From Tetracladium setigerum (lineage: Eukaryota; Ascomycota; Leotiomycetes; Helotiales), in assembly GCA_031472005.1 (NCBI GenBank), contig PZJY01000004.1, positions 2,764,556-2,828,555 on the forward strand: a DNA stretch of 64,000 bases. Reading direction: 5' to 3'. This document shows positions 35,246 through 48,119 of this stretch, one piece after another. Every line of letters begins with the position of its first letter. Position 1 is the first letter of the stretch. Position numbers and translations under genes: made by a program. The notes below the pieces were generated by a model. That model saw only the letters and a list, made by a program, of their open reading frames with translations, did not search any database and had not been told where the DNA came from.

Positions 35246-36099
35246 GGTTGAATGTGGGCCACAGTTTGGATTTCATGTACGATGCAAGGGATCAAGTTGT
35301 AGAGCCTGATGTCGGAGCAACATAAAAAGGCACAGGGCCTAATTTAGGCATTGTATTGGTTGAGAATTGGTTGACTTTGACTTTGGAGAACAAAATCTCC
35401 ACAACTGCAGGGCGTTCTTTTTGTTACTTTTGTTTGGGGGCAGCTTTTGCCAAGGCTTGGGGAATTAAGCGAGTTTTGATCGATGGAAAACAACAACAAT
35501 TGCAAAGAGGTAATTTTTGTAACAAATAGAATCGGGAATATGATGGCATTGATTACAACCCTTCCTCGTCTATGATTTATATATTGCAGATCAAGCTCAG
35601 GAACAGAACTAAAAAGAAAAGGCAAACAAAACACGCGAAAGCTAGGCGATAACTCCACAACGTGCCAATTGTCTTTGTTCTCTTGTCGAAGAAAACACGA
35701 CATATAAACAAGCTATTAACCTGCAATAGTGCGCCACAACAAAGAGAGAGAGGATTGTTCATTATAATAGAGTGCAAGATGGAGGAGCAGAAGAGATTGA
35801 ACCTACCATGAGAGTAACCACACATCAATAACTTACTCACCTAGTGAACTTTTGTAGCCTCACGTTTGCCGTGCATCTCACCTTTGAACGCGCTAGCGGG
35901 CCACGCTAGTGGGTCCCACAACCCAAGACCTAGCTCCAACAGTGGCTAGCGCCATACACAGCCTTTCATCACCCTTATTGTCCACCAAGGCGCGCCAAAA
36001 CATTATTTTTTCCGCACGCAATAACGTATATCCGATAGACGACCCAAAAACACTTAATTAAACGCAACGGAACAACCCGAGAGCCGCCCTACCCACAAG
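35246..36099. other. Intergenic
   Basis: No gene seen. Near 35890-35955 there are several copies of GCTAGCG/GCTAGTG-like words in the promoter region of the next gene. Confidence 0.45.
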
Positions 36100-39000
36100 A
36101 TGGCTAGCTTCCCCAATCCAGAATCAATTCCCCATCGATCTCCTTCCATCAAGCCACCCCAGCAACGCGTGTCAAGTCAAGCCGCTGCCTTGGGACCAAG
36201 CCCTTTGGTAAGTTCCCTCGGAGCTCGCAGAGCTTGAAATCTTCATGCAAGCACGCAGCTAATGCAATATAGCGACGATCGATATCACAAGCAACTGCTG
36301 GCATACGCAGAAGCAGAAGATTCGCCTCTCTGAGCCACTTTCTTCGACCCGACGACAGCGACCTCAGAGAAGACGACGAGGAAGAAGTGAAGACTCCAGC
36401 AGCATCGCCAACCACTGAGAGAAACGACGATAGCATGTCCAATATCAACAGAAAACCCCTTCGATCTGGTAATCCTGCTAGCCCTGCCGTTGACAATCAT
36501 GATGCTGGATATGAAGAAGGCTTGGGCATCCAGATGGGCCGTTTGGCTCGCGTGGATGAATGGTGTGAGAGTGTTCCATCTCCAACACAAGGGTCATTGA
36601 GAGGTCGCGCTCGTGCTCGAGGCCCAAGAGACCCTGTTTCAAGGCACATCTCCAGTAACCGTGAAATCCAAAACTCTCGATCTGGAGACTATGGAGAGCC
36701 TGCTTCAGCCCCTTCGTCGTATCGCTATGAGCCAGCTGCATCCCCACTGTCCTCCATTCGTGGCATCAACCCCAGCGATTTCTCACCATCTCCATTCTCA
36801 TCAAGTCGAATTGGTGCTACTCCATCTCCATCCACACACAACCAAGGCTTCAATACCACAGAAAACAACTCCAATCCATCTCCTCTGGCTTCAAGTCGGA
36901 ATGGTCCTGCTCCATCTCCTTCTGCACACAACCGCGACTTCGATACCACCGAGAACAACTTCATCCCATCTCCTCTGGCTTCGGATCGCACATACAGCTT
37001 CGCCACTGACGCGAGCAGCGCATTCACATCAACTCCCCTGCAACCAAGCCGCAACAATGATTCGAATCCTGCTGAAAGTACCCTCAAAGCCCATCCACGA
37101 GCATCTACTCACAACCAAGGACTCAGCACTGTTGATTCATCTCCTCAAGCATTTGATCCGCATCAAGGTTTTAACCCCGCTGAAGGCAGTTCTGACCGAT
37201 CTTCCCAAGCAATCAGTCGTAACCAAGGCTTCTACTCTACTGAATGCACAATTGCTTCATCACCTCTGGCATCCAGTCAAAGTTTCAAACCCATTGGCAA
37301 CCCTTTTGCACCATCTCCTACTTCATCTAGTCGCAATCGCATCCTCAATACCACTGAGAGACTCATTACACCACCATCTCTTCACTCAAGCCGCAATGAG
37401 CCAGCTCCTTCTCCGCTCTCAATCCGTAATCGCATCACCGATCCTCCCGAGAGCACTTTGGCATCATCTTCAATCGATCCAAGTGGATATTGCCAATCTG
37501 AACTAAGTGATGGCGAACTCACTCCAACACAATCCAATCCTCGCAGAAGCAGCAACCTCGGTAGAAACCAGATGACAAGCTCTCTTTCTCGTGGTCGAAA
37601 TCGCAATGTTCAAGCTTCAAGCGATTTGCCATTCTCTTCTTCTCTTTCTTCTACCCGCAACAGTCGAACTCCTACACCCTTGGATCTTGGTGGTAACAGC
37701 AGCAGCAATCAAAACGAAGGTGATCAAGACCTCGTTCCTGCTCCTTTCCTTGGTCCTGGTCGCATGATTCCTAGAGCGGATCTGGCTTTGGTTCCAGCCC
37801 CATTGTTCGCCGGTCAAAACATTCCTCAAGCAAGCCGAGCTCGTATGGCTGCTCCTTCAATTGCCCTGCTCCAGAACATGGTCCAGCACCTTGAATCACA
37901 AATACCTCCTGAATACGTTGGTAAATCTTCAACCGAGCTTAATGACATGCTCATGGACGAGCTGATTCAAGGACAAGCCGAGTCGTTGATGAGACCGGCA
38001 AATGCTGAAGCTGAGAAGAAGAAAAAAAAGAAGAAGAAGAAGGGCAAGAAGAAGAAGAAGGTGGAGAAGAAGGAGGAGGGAGTGGATGGTGGTGAGGAGG
38101 GTGGGGAGGAGGAGGAGGAGGAAGAGAAGGAAGCCACGGCACGAGATGTCGCTGGCGGAAACGCTAGTGTGGCAGATGCAGCTGCTATTTTTAGCGACAA
38201 CACGAGGGTTATGGCGAACACCACCATCACCACATCATCTGCTCCTTCTCCTTCTACCTCTCCACCACAACCTCGACACTCTCGATTCAGTGCCACCGAT
38301 TTATCCTCCTCCTCCTTCTCGCACCCAGCTCCCCCCGTCGCACCTCCCACAGCACTCCTCTCCGACTCCGACAGCCGGCAACACCAAGACTTGTTCGTAA
38401 GGCAGAGGAAGCAGAGGCCGTTGAAGCAGGACCGACCTCATTCAAACCATTCGCCGTGGTATCACCTTCCGGCAGACCAAAGCCGGCAATCCCAGCTCCT
38501 GCTGCTTACGGCGAGCGAATCTACGCCGTCGACGGAGATCCTCTGGTCGTCCGAATTCAACACACCAGAAGCCACAAGATCCCGCGTGGTTCTCTCTACT
38601 ATTTCGACGACGAGCGAGAGGCTATCTTGGAGGCTGTTCAGCACCGAGAGAAAAACGACAAGTGCACGAAGCGAAACAACTGCAGAACTTGCAAGTGCTG
38701 TAACCATAGGTCAGGCTGTTCAGAGTGTCGACACAGACATTTCGCATACATCGAAGTAAAGACAATGCCTACCACTATCACCCCAGAGGAGCGTAAGCGC
38801 ATCATCGATGGAAACCGATCCCTTCGTGCCATCAAGACTGTAAGTATTCCTCATAATGCAAAATGCATATGCAGATGCAGATGCACAAGCATCCCTCTTT
38901 CTGACAGTATACTGACTAACTTGCGACACTTGCAGGAACTCGAGAACCTTTCCGAGAATGGCTTGATCAGCAATGAGTGTCTCGATCTCATCATGCAGAA

Positions 39001-39562
39001 CCTTCCCTCCGAGACATCCCTCAACCCTTCTTCCAGACCTACCCCATCTTCTACACCTGTCGTTGGCGTCACAAGAAATACATCGGCCACCGAAGCTCCT
39101 CCCGCGTACCCCACACCTACCGCTCCAACTCTCCCAAGCCGTCAGACAACCAGACCAGAGATTGGCCGTGTAGTTGCACTGTACCCCTACGCCGTGCAAG
39201 GTGACGATTCTGGCGACTGCACTTTCATTGCCCAGGATGAGATTGCCGTATACGAACATGTCAACGCAGATTGGTGGATGGGCAGAAATCTCCGAACCCA
39301 GAAGGAGGGTGTCTTCCCAAGCAACTATGTTGTCGCCAAGGCTCCAGGTCCAGCTTTCACTCCATACGGTTCCCAGGTCCCAGTCCAAGGAAATGAGAAG
39401 CAGTCCTACGGCGGATACCAAGGCCAACCCCAATACCAGCACTCCCAACCCGGTCCCAGCAACCCTTACAATAGCGATGTTCCTCCCCAGGCCGTCGCAA
39501 ACCAGCCTTCCGCACCAAGCAAAGGAGCTGAGCAGGGCAAAAAATTCGGGAAGAAGCTGTAG
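36100..39562 (+). CDS. Long disordered protein with C-terminal Lsb1/Pin3-like SH3 module (one-base frameshift)
   Basis: Joined from 36100-36207, 36273-38839 and 38936-39562, about 1100 residues if one base is added to the C run at 38331-38336. Residues 1-520 are Ser/Pro/Asn-rich with degenerate repeats of about 35 residues (SPLASSRNGPAPSPSAHN). A Lys-only and then Glu-rich tract follows (38018-38130). The second frame, strongly coding by codon use, gives a new segment with a cysteine cluster, CRTCKCCNHRSGCSEC. Then comes RSLRAIKTELENLSENGLIS and an SH3 domain (ALYPYAV, EVGD-like DEIAVYEHV, WWMGRN, GVFPSNYV), ending in a Gln/Pro tail. This end matches yeast Lsb1/Pin3, which bind Las17 at actin patches. 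Alternatives: a separate Lsb1 gene starting at ATG 38765, or an intron at 38397-38475 joining a third frame. Confidence 0.65.
38331..38336 (+). other. C6 run at the frame change of the SH3 gene
   Basis: Upstream coding is in one frame (ending SSSSFSHPAPP), downstream coding in another (RRTSHSTPLRLRQPATP). One extra C here makes them continuous. Confidence 0.55.
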
Positions 39563-40980
39563 GTTTTCGAATGCGTTTCTTGCTCATTCCTTGATGTTGT
39601 TGATCATTTCTTCAGCACTGATTTGCGTTGCTTCTCACTTTCATTGGTGCTACTATTTTTGCGCCTCCTCTATTATGGTCATACTTTTGATTGCATTGTC
39701 TCTACGTATACTAATACCCAATTAAGTGGAAATGCTGCTATTTTCGGTGCTGGTGCTAGCATTGGAAGTGGTATCGTTCACGCAATCTTCTAGGTTTCTC
39801 GACCCTACTACCGAATATTTTGCCTCGAACGATATGAAGGCTAATTTGATCGCCCGTCTCGGCTGTTCTCTTCGATTTTCAGAGAATCTGTATTTCATTG
39901 GCACTATCATACGATAGATGTTCAGTACAATCTACAGACTCGGTTTCTCGACCTGGACAATATTCGACCTCACACTTGTCTGATTACAATGAATTCATTT
40001 TTCTCTCGTCACCCTCTCTAGATTATGGCGTTTTACGGTTTCTATCACTCGGAACGAATTGTACCTTTTTCGGTGGAGATTTCACAACACGCAGTTTGCT
40101 GTTTTGTGGGCTGTTGATGGATGATTTGCAGAGTGGGTCAACGACTGGATGCACTTGCTCTTTGCTGGAGCTGATGATTACAAAAGTGGTGGATATTATT
40201 TGTTGGTGGTTTATCATTGTTGTCTTTTCGCACTTAATGCCGAAGACGTTTCTCCCTCTTTGGAGCCCAAGTCGATTTTCTTAGTCTTCTTGTTACTAGA
40301 AATTTCGCAATGAACACAGAAAATCCTCTATGCTCCTTGGAAGTTTGATTGTAAGATGTGAAGAATTAGATCAGATGTTGTGATTGATGAGGATCCTTTG
40401 GTCCTTCGATCCTTACGGTAGGATTTTCGATGCCGAGCCTTCTGCGAGCTTCCGGCCTTCGGGCTTCGGAAGAGTTCCTGTGTTTCCTTTTGCCATCTTC
40501 AGATTCAAGCATTTGAACACAATTCGGATCACAACCGAGGATTTTCAGCCGCAATTCCGCTTTGCCATTTTCAATCAATTGGTGACATTTTACTGTATGG
40601 CAATACAAGCTGAACCTTCTACCTTCTATCAATTTGAGAGGTTTCATACTGCTATTGCAAAGTAGATGGTCCATTGTGCAAAGAGACGCACCGTTCAATT
40701 CAAACGAAGACCCCCCCCACCAAAATTCTTCCCAACGTCATGAAAGCTTAGCTTAGCACCCCTCAATAATCTCCGTTTTGCTAACCCCGCTCTACGTAGC
40801 TCTAGCACCGCATTTACATCTTCACCTTATCTCCAAACTCCTGCCGTTCTTCCTTCCTTCAATCTTCTCTCAATCCCAAAAACACATATTAAAATAAAGG
40901 TACCCAGGTACTCAATTCAACTCTACCATTCACTCCAATAGCTTCAGCAAGAACACAACAAGAACACAACACAAGCAACA
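39563..40980. other. Intergenic
   Basis: No supported gene. Frames on either strand are short and lack recognisable motifs; the last 250 bases are the promoter and leader of the next gene. Confidence 0.5.
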
Positions 40981-42033
40981 ATGGCAGAAAAGGGACATTC
41001 CGAGGCTTGCTGCAACATTCCTCCCGTTGTGGCAGAGGGCTACCAACCAAAGGGAAAATATGTTGATATCGGAGGATTCAATACTTGTAATTATATACTC
41101 CATTTCACTATTCTTTCTTGCTTATATTGACTATCCTTCCCTCTGCGATCTTCTCTCCTAATATCAACATCCCACCTCCCATTTCACTTTCCCCTCCTCC
41201 TACACCACAACCGCCCACTAACTACCCACCCACAACAGACGTAACCGGCTCCCCAACAGCCACCAAAGCCATCCTCTACATCTTCGATATTTTCGGCTTC
41301 TTCCCCCAATCCCTTCAAGGCGCCGACATCCTCGCCACCTCCTCCCCCACAGACTACCTCGTCCTCATGCCCGACTTCTTCCACGGCTCCCCCGCCGGAA
41401 TCACCTGGTTCCCCCCGCAAACCGACGAACACAAAGCCAAACTTGGCGCCTTCTTCGAAAACCAAGGCGCACCCGGCAACACAGTCGCCAAGATCCCAAA
41501 ACTCCTGGACGATATCGAGAGTGAATATAAGGATGTCAAGGAGTGGGGACTGTTGGGCTTCTGCTGGGGAGGGAAGATTACGAGTTTGATTGCTGGCGGG
41601 GAGAAGGTGGATGAGGGGAAGATTAAGGTGGTGGGGGAGTGTCATCCGGCGTTTTTGAGTAAGGATGATGCGGCGAAGGTGAAGGTGCCGATTATTGTGT
41701 TGGCGAGTAAGGATGAGGATGTTAAGGATGTGAAGGATTTTGAGGAGGCGCTGAAGGTGGATAAGCATATTGAGACTTTTGGGGATCAGATTCATGGGGT
41801 TAGTACTTTTTTCTTCTTCCTTATTGCTGCGTTCTCTTTTCACGTTTTGGGGTTTGAAGATTCAATTGAAATATCATGGCTTTGTACGGTATGAGGAGTG
41901 TCAAATTGTTGATTTACTGACTTGAGGAACATAGTGGATGGCAGCAAGAAGTGACCTGAGCGATAAAAAGTGCAAATCCGAATATGAGCGTGGCTACAAG
42001 ACGGTTTTGGAGTTCTTCAACAAGCACTTGTGA
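40981..42033 (+). CDS. Dienelactone hydrolase family protein
   Basis: Joined from 40981-41086, 41239-41798 and 41935-42033 (254 residues). The alpha/beta-hydrolase fold shows IYIFDIFGF early, the nucleophile elbow GFCWGGK with the catalytic cysteine, an acidic residue in the strand-turn IIVLASKDEDV and the catalytic histidine in the short FGDQIHGWMAARSDL block at the join of exons 2 and 3. Dienelactone hydrolases open lactone rings in the breakdown of aromatics; most fungal members are cytosolic and of unproven substrate. Length and order match the family. The first intron (152 bp) is T/C-rich. Unlike many fungal members it lacks a signal peptide. Confidence 0.92.
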
Positions 42034-42676
42034 GTGTGAGTTTCATCACACAGCTCCAGAGAATAAGTCGGAGACACTGATACTGCGGTTTTGACTTGAC
42101 AGTCAAAATGGAGGCTCTTCCAAGCTCTGAATTTTCTTGGCCATGGAAACATCCACTGGTTTCATTGGCCGAAGTGTTGTACCTAGGAAGCAGACAATAA
42201 ATATAAATACAAATCTTCAAATCAGCCAAAAATATCTTAATAGAATAAGTGGGTAGTATTTCCATAAAACCGCCATCTTTACTTCCCACTCAATCACAAA
42301 GGCTCATTTTGCCAGTTTTGTCTACAATACCTGTATATTCCCTGTATCAGAAAGAAATGATGGCAAACTTACTCAATTTCAAAAGAACGAGAACACCTAG
42401 CGAACGACCTTCTCATTTGTTCAATTTTTATTTTCACTCAATTCCCTTTTCAATATCTCAATATTCTCTCTCACCTCCAGGATCAAATTCAAATCACCTC
42501 CCACCTTCTTCCCCACCAACACCACCCTTCCCTCAATACAAATTCCAACAACAACAACAACATGACATCAACACTTCCCTAGTAACTCGCTTATCTCCCA
42601 ATCTTCCCTCCCAACTCAATCCCCCAAGATCAACTATTCATATCAACTCCCTCAATCAACTTCTCACATCAACTCC

Positions 42677-43518
42677 CTAAATCAACTTAACAATCTCCGG
42701 TGTATAATAAACCATCATGAATCCTCCAACATCCACTATACCCCCCTCAAAACGTTAGCCTGCCAATACTTCAACCCGGGAGAAATGTAAAATCAAAACC
42801 AAAAACCAAAAAAGAGACAGAATAAATAGAAGTTACTAACACAAAGCCATCCCCTTCTTCAGAATCGCATGTGCTTCACAGCCCTGATCATAATATTTCA
42901 TGTCCTCGTGACTGGCAAATTCGGATTTGGCGATGAAATTGAATCCTTGACTTCGGGGGTCGGGGTGTGCTGGACCGGCTTTTAGGGGGGGGAGAGAGGA
43001 GGTGAAGTTAGTTGATTTGTTGTGTTTGGTGGTTGGGGAGGAAATGGAAGAAGGGGGAGTGGGAAAGATGGGATGTGGCGAGGAGAGGAGGAGGGAGAAA
43101 GTACCATGAAGTGAGAGAATATAAGATTTTCCATCCTATAATTCCGCAATAATTTCAATTAGCCCTTTCGAATTCTCAATTCCCATAAACGCCACCAAAA
43201 ACCAAGAAAAGCGTAGCTACCTAAGATAATAAAAGGGTAAGTAAGTGAGTGTGACCAAGTGAGTGGCCAAGTAGTGAGTAAGCGAAATAAGTTGACAAGG
43301 CTAAGGTAATCTTACCTAGCAAGTCTAAAAAAGCCAATTTCCTTCCAAAAAGAGAAAAGAGGAAAGGAGGAAAGAGAGGGGGATGATAAAGAGGAGGACA
43401 TTATAAATAAGTACCGTACCTTAACAGCAGTTGAAGACAAAACTCGATATAATTCAATTGCCTTTGAAACATTTGCCTCGGGGATCTTGAACATGGTTAC
43501 TCGGATGAGATTTGTCAT
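42677..43518 (-). CDS. Stress-responsive A/B barrel (Dabb) domain protein
   Basis: Joined (minus) from 43518-43420, 43135-43105, 42978-42841 and 42735-42677 (108 residues). The product follows the Dabb pattern: IRVTMFKIPEANVSKAIELY, the short exon DGKSYILSLHAG, then FNFIAKSEFASHEDMKYYDQ, and the last strand GGFMMVYYTPEIVK. The last exon is easy to miss: without it the protein would end at a TAG directly behind a GTTAGT donor. Dabb proteins are small dimeric barrels; some are stress-induced, others act as cyclases or decarboxylases in fungal metabolism. The function here is unknown. Intron 1 is long (284 bp) and intron 2 ends in AAG, so a different exon 2 boundary is possible. Confidence 0.82.
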
Positions 43519-44736
43519 TTTGACGATTGGATTGGAGTTTGTATGGGTTGGTGAGGCAAGTAGTGGGTTTTGAGTGCCGTGTGAGTTTGAGTTGCAGTGG
43601 ATGAGTTTGAATTTTGGGTGTGTGTGTTGGTGAGAGAGCGAGTTTGGATTTTTGAGTGTCTTGGTAAGAGTGGGAGTGCGAGTGTAAGTGGGAGGTTGTT
43701 CGTGATACAATAATGAAGTACACAGAGCTAGAGACGTAGCCGAGGTTTGTTTGGATGTGCTTGCCTATTTGATTTTAGTTAGCTGGTGAGATGATATTAT
43801 ATATTAGAGATACGGATTTCAAGAGTAACGAAGGATGCAAAGAAGAGGTAGGTAGATATGAACAAATTTAACTTACGAGATACCTTATTCGAAGTATGAA
43901 ATTAGCAGTAAAATATATTGTGAAGTTAAAAAGGAAAGAAAGGGAGGGAGAGTTCTCAGTCTGCACCAAAGCAAGAAATACACTTTGGCGGGGTAATATT
44001 TTAATGCGGGGTTGAGTTTTCCAGTAAGATTGCACTGAGGTGAGTGAGCTAGATGAAAACAGACGGGAAGATCAAGGAATGATAGGCCGAAAGAATTAAT
44101 GGAAGATGGATGAGAATCAGCAGCATTGAAGAGAGGATTTAATTGGACAAGCATACAATGAGACGCAGCCGCTATGCCGATGTGGAGGTCGGCTTAACAG
44201 ATTGTGAGCTTGCTATCTTACAGTACCATGTTGGCGGTACGGAACTCTTCCGCTTTTTCAAAATCTCAAACCTCAGACCTGTGAGTTATGTACTCACAGA
44301 GAAGACCGAGTAAGGTAAGATCTTACGTCAGATAGGCACTAAGTAGGTAGGTAGTTTCAATATTTCAGTTAATTCAACTCCTATTACTCGTATTGTATGG
44401 TTTGATATGCACTTTCTAATGTAACGCACAGTACCCTCCCCTGTCCCCTATCCCATCGAGCCCCGTCATTAAACGCGCCTATAAAAAGAGAGAAGAAGAA
44501 GAAGAAAAGAAAGAGAGTTGCTTGGGTATTAACAAACAAATGAATGAATGCCACAAAAATGTAAGAATGCAGTTTACATTTTCAGATTTTTTTCTCATCT
44601 CCCACCCACCGAAACTCCCTAAGGTGGAAAAAAAATGCAACAAAATGATTGCTCCTCCGAAAATTTCGCTTCTCAACATTTTTTTAATATAAGCAGCCAA
44701 TTTCGTTATTCTGGAGATTCTTTTTTGGAAGGTTCG
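43519..44736. other. Intergenic
   Basis: No gene seen. A/G-rich sequence near 44485-44520 and several short AT-rich tracts. Confidence 0.5.
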
Positions 44737-47295
44737 TTATTGGAGAAAGACATGATGCTCCATGGGGATGGTATATTCCATTTCATCCCACGACGAAATG
44801 GAATCCCATTCTCTTGAGAACCACCATTGGATGCCCTGAAAAGGAGATGATAGTCAGTTACGTTGTTATTTCCAAATTTGAGAAAGAAAATGTATAGTGC
44901 ATGCAAACTTACGGAATTCCACTCGACGAATGTAGTGTCTAGTATGATAGCGCTGTCCCCATCTCCATGATAAACAATCTCAATCCGCTTTACAAAAACC
45001 GTATTGCTTGTCTCCTCACCAGAGTGGTAAAGTCTCAGAGCCGCTGGCCCACCCTTCCCCTTCTCCGCACGATTATCATAGATGACTTCGTATGTAGCTG
45101 AAGGTATCGTATCGGGCACATACCATTGACCAAGCGCCGTCTCAGTCCCGTCTTCATACGCAACCAACATGCCCACACATCTCTCACCAACCCTACAGAT
45201 GCTCAATCTCTGCACATTCGCCAACCTAGCAGTAGACAGAAACAATCCGTTGCCAGACTGAGCGGGATGCTCCTCAGGTAGATCAGGCATAACGCCGTGC
45301 GACGTGCTGGGTGTTTGTGCGATGGGGGAGAAGGAGCGATTGTTTCCCAATACGCTGCAGCAGTAGATTTCTCGGCGGGGGTTTTGGTAGAATATACCCG
45401 TGATGGAGGTATATTGGAAATTGTTCATCGGAGCCCAGCGGCAGTGGGGGGCGAGTGATTCGGGGGACATGTACGGTCCGATGTGGTAGGTTCTGTTTTT
45501 GTTTGTTTGGATCTGAAGGGAGGAGGTTTAGCTGTGTTTGCCTTCTTGTCGGATAGATAGGAATGGGGAAGAGAATGGGAAAACAAACCACCATGCCAGG
45601 AGAGTCAAGACTGCCTTCTCCAAGTCGGTACCACATGTTTCGGATCCCTTCGCCTTGTACGAAGGAGATGTAGATTGGTAGCCCATCCCGGTAACCACTG
45701 AAAAATGTCGTCTTTTGAAAGTGTGCTGCCATTCCTATGACACCCGTGGGAGAACAGAACATTGTAAGACCTTTAGCGGCTTCTTTACCGCAAAATAGTG
45801 GGAGGTATCGGATAAATTCAAATCTGGACGTCGAGGTATGTCTCAACCATATGGCTTCATCTGTTAGGGTATCTCTTTCCATCAAGTGAGGTGGAAAGTC
45901 GGGTCGATCCCACATCAACTGTGGTGGTGGTTTGTGTTTTAGATCGAGGCAGGTGAGGCCCTATTTGGTTAGTTACAAGCCCTGAAATGATGGTTGGGGG
46001 CACTAACAGTGAAAATTGCTTCAGCGGTAGGACCTGGCTCCTTCAAAGTTCCATACCATATCTGTCCAGCGACTGGGATTTGACCTATCCAATCACTCTC
46101 CCACGTCATTCCAACGAATTTCATAGCACAAATCCCAGCGAGACTGGCTATTATTTTAATGGCCGTCAAGTCCTCCTCAATCGTCAATCCAACTTTCGAA
46201 ACCCCAATCTCATTTCCAATCTTTCTCAAGAAACTCGTGCCAAATATATCAATCAGCTCCGCAGAAATCCACGTTCCTTTGGTAAGCAGAATAGTCCTAT
46301 TTGGTGTCTTCTCCAACTTCGGGACCAACCTCGCCGTCTCCTCTGCCACCAGCAAGAACGAAGAATAAGCCGATCTCGTCCCCACAAATCCCCAAATCGG
46401 CGCTCTCAATTCAGCCGGTAACTGCGACAAGAAAAAGGGTTGCAATTTACTGCTGTGTTCATCATTCATATCTCCAATTAGAGTCTTGATTCTCGAGGGA
46501 GCATCCAACCATCCATCACCAAGACCAATCGTTTCCCAAGGTGAGGACTCATGAGAAAGTGATTTCGCTAGTCGATAAACGACATTTGGATCCTTCATAC
46601 CAGTCTTGTCTCGTAGAACATCGTAACACCAGGAGTGGAAAACGTAAGCCAGCGTATTATCCAGTAAAGCGATCTTGAGCTCCAGCGAGACGGTGTCGTA
46701 TTTGGGATGGTGGATCCGAGCTATCTTTGTTGCATCCACATCATCGGGCGTGACACGAAAGGTATCTGTAACGACGCAGTCCTGCTCATTCTCATAATCC
46801 ATGCATAGAACTACACATCTTGTCAGCCCCATGTCTCTCACTCACCCACTCTCTCTCAAACACACTCATAAAACTCTCATACAAAATAATTGAGACGAGG
46901 AGACAAAAAAAAAGGAAAATAAACGAACCGGCTCTCAAATCTCCCTCCCACTGCTGCCACTCCTCATTCCTCGTCTCAACCACGGGCAAGGGATTGTGGG
47001 GTAATTGGATGCGACACAGTCCACAGTAGCCAGTAGCGACGTATTCTACAGCTGAGACGCGCATCCGTCTTTCAGCAGCATCTTCATCTCCTTGCAAGAG
47101 CGATCCCGCCTCAATCCTGACGTCGTTCGACCGTTCCGCTTCAGGCACCTCCATGTGATTGTTGTTGGCGTTGTGGGAGTTGACGCCGTCGGATGTGCTT
47201 TTAGAGCTGGACTGCGAGTTCTTGGCTTTGGCCTTTCGATCTCGCCGACGCCGAAAGTGAGCGCGAGCCAGTGGGAACAGACCACAGCAGGACAT
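44737..47295 (-). CDS. Large unknown fungal protein (F-box-like middle region)
   Basis: Joined (minus) from 47295-46929, 46810-46008, 45960-45589, 45512-44913 and 44835-44737 (746 residues); all joins keep frame. An Arg/Lys-rich N-terminus is followed by a CGLC pair and a segment with YVFHSWCYDVLRD. Around residue 240 sits LSQLPAELRAPIWGFVG, like an F-box or 2EXR start, then SSFLLVAEETARLV and WESDWIGQIPVAGQIWYG, a pattern I know only from unannotated ascomycete families. The C-terminal half (RWAPMNNFQ, WYVPDTIPSATYEVIYD) looks like a beta-sandwich. The last exon gives SGIQWWFSREWDSISSWDE. A role as a ubiquitin-ligase adaptor is conceivable but not shown. Confidence 0.72.
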
Positions 47296-48119
47296 GGTAG
47301 GAAAAGTGTGGATGTTTGTGGACACTTATCTAGGTAGGTAGGTAGGTAGGGATGCCTGAGAAATTGTGAGTCTTTAAATCATTGATGTTGTGGATGGTGG
47401 GCGGCCTGGAGGTGTGATGTTGAACTAGTGAGCGAGTGAGGCTGAATGATGGATAGCAGAAGAAAGAAGCCTTGCCAACGAACATCTCCGGGGGAAACAG
47501 GCGCCTAATTCGGTGTGCCGCTCAGTCCAGCCACCACACCCCTCCTTCCAAGGCGCGCGAGCCTCAGGCTTCCGAGTCCGAGTTTCCTCATCATGAATCG
47601 TTCGCTTTGTTTATTTGAATATTTTTATTTGCTCAATGTTTGTGAAAAAACAATCTAGCTAGCATTGACCCAGGTGTGAAGCAAGCTCTGATTGTTATTC
47701 ATCAAAAACAACTTACTAAACCATCCCCTCTCCCACTAAAACCATAGACCAGTCCAATAGAGTCTTCCGAAAAACCGAAAATAACCCGAACGGAATAAAA
47801 CAAATGGAACACACACTATGCAACTAGTTTTGCAGGTAAAACCATGACTGTTTTCATCCAGGTATCTTGAGCTTGGTGGATTCAGAGGTAATTCACATTA
47901 ACTTGCCGAAATAATGTATAAGCCTGATAGAAACAAAAGTGCTGTGAAAGTGCCGTATGTATGATTTCACAGCTGTTGAGCTAGAAAATCCTAGAATTCA
48001 TAACCATATCCCTCCCATTGTCCGTTATAGCATAACCAAAACCGCATATTGAATACTTCTATTAAAAGGAATTCCCATCCAACGCCCCATCATACCGAAA
48101 GACACTCGCCACCAACCAT
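47296..48119. other. Intergenic
   Basis: Promoter of the minus-strand gene ending at 47295 plus 3' flank of the caspase-like gene. No coding feature. Confidence 0.5.
47331..47350. repeat. Microsatellite (TAGG)5
   Basis: Five TAGG units in the promoter region just upstream of the 44737-47295 gene. Confidence 0.9.

Noticed and set aside
38002..38400. Third frame in the SH3 gene (Arg-rich then proline-rich)
   Set aside because: Mostly the out-of-frame reading of the Lys/Glu tract. The proline-rich end could be real only if intron 38397-38475 is used; kept as an alternative.
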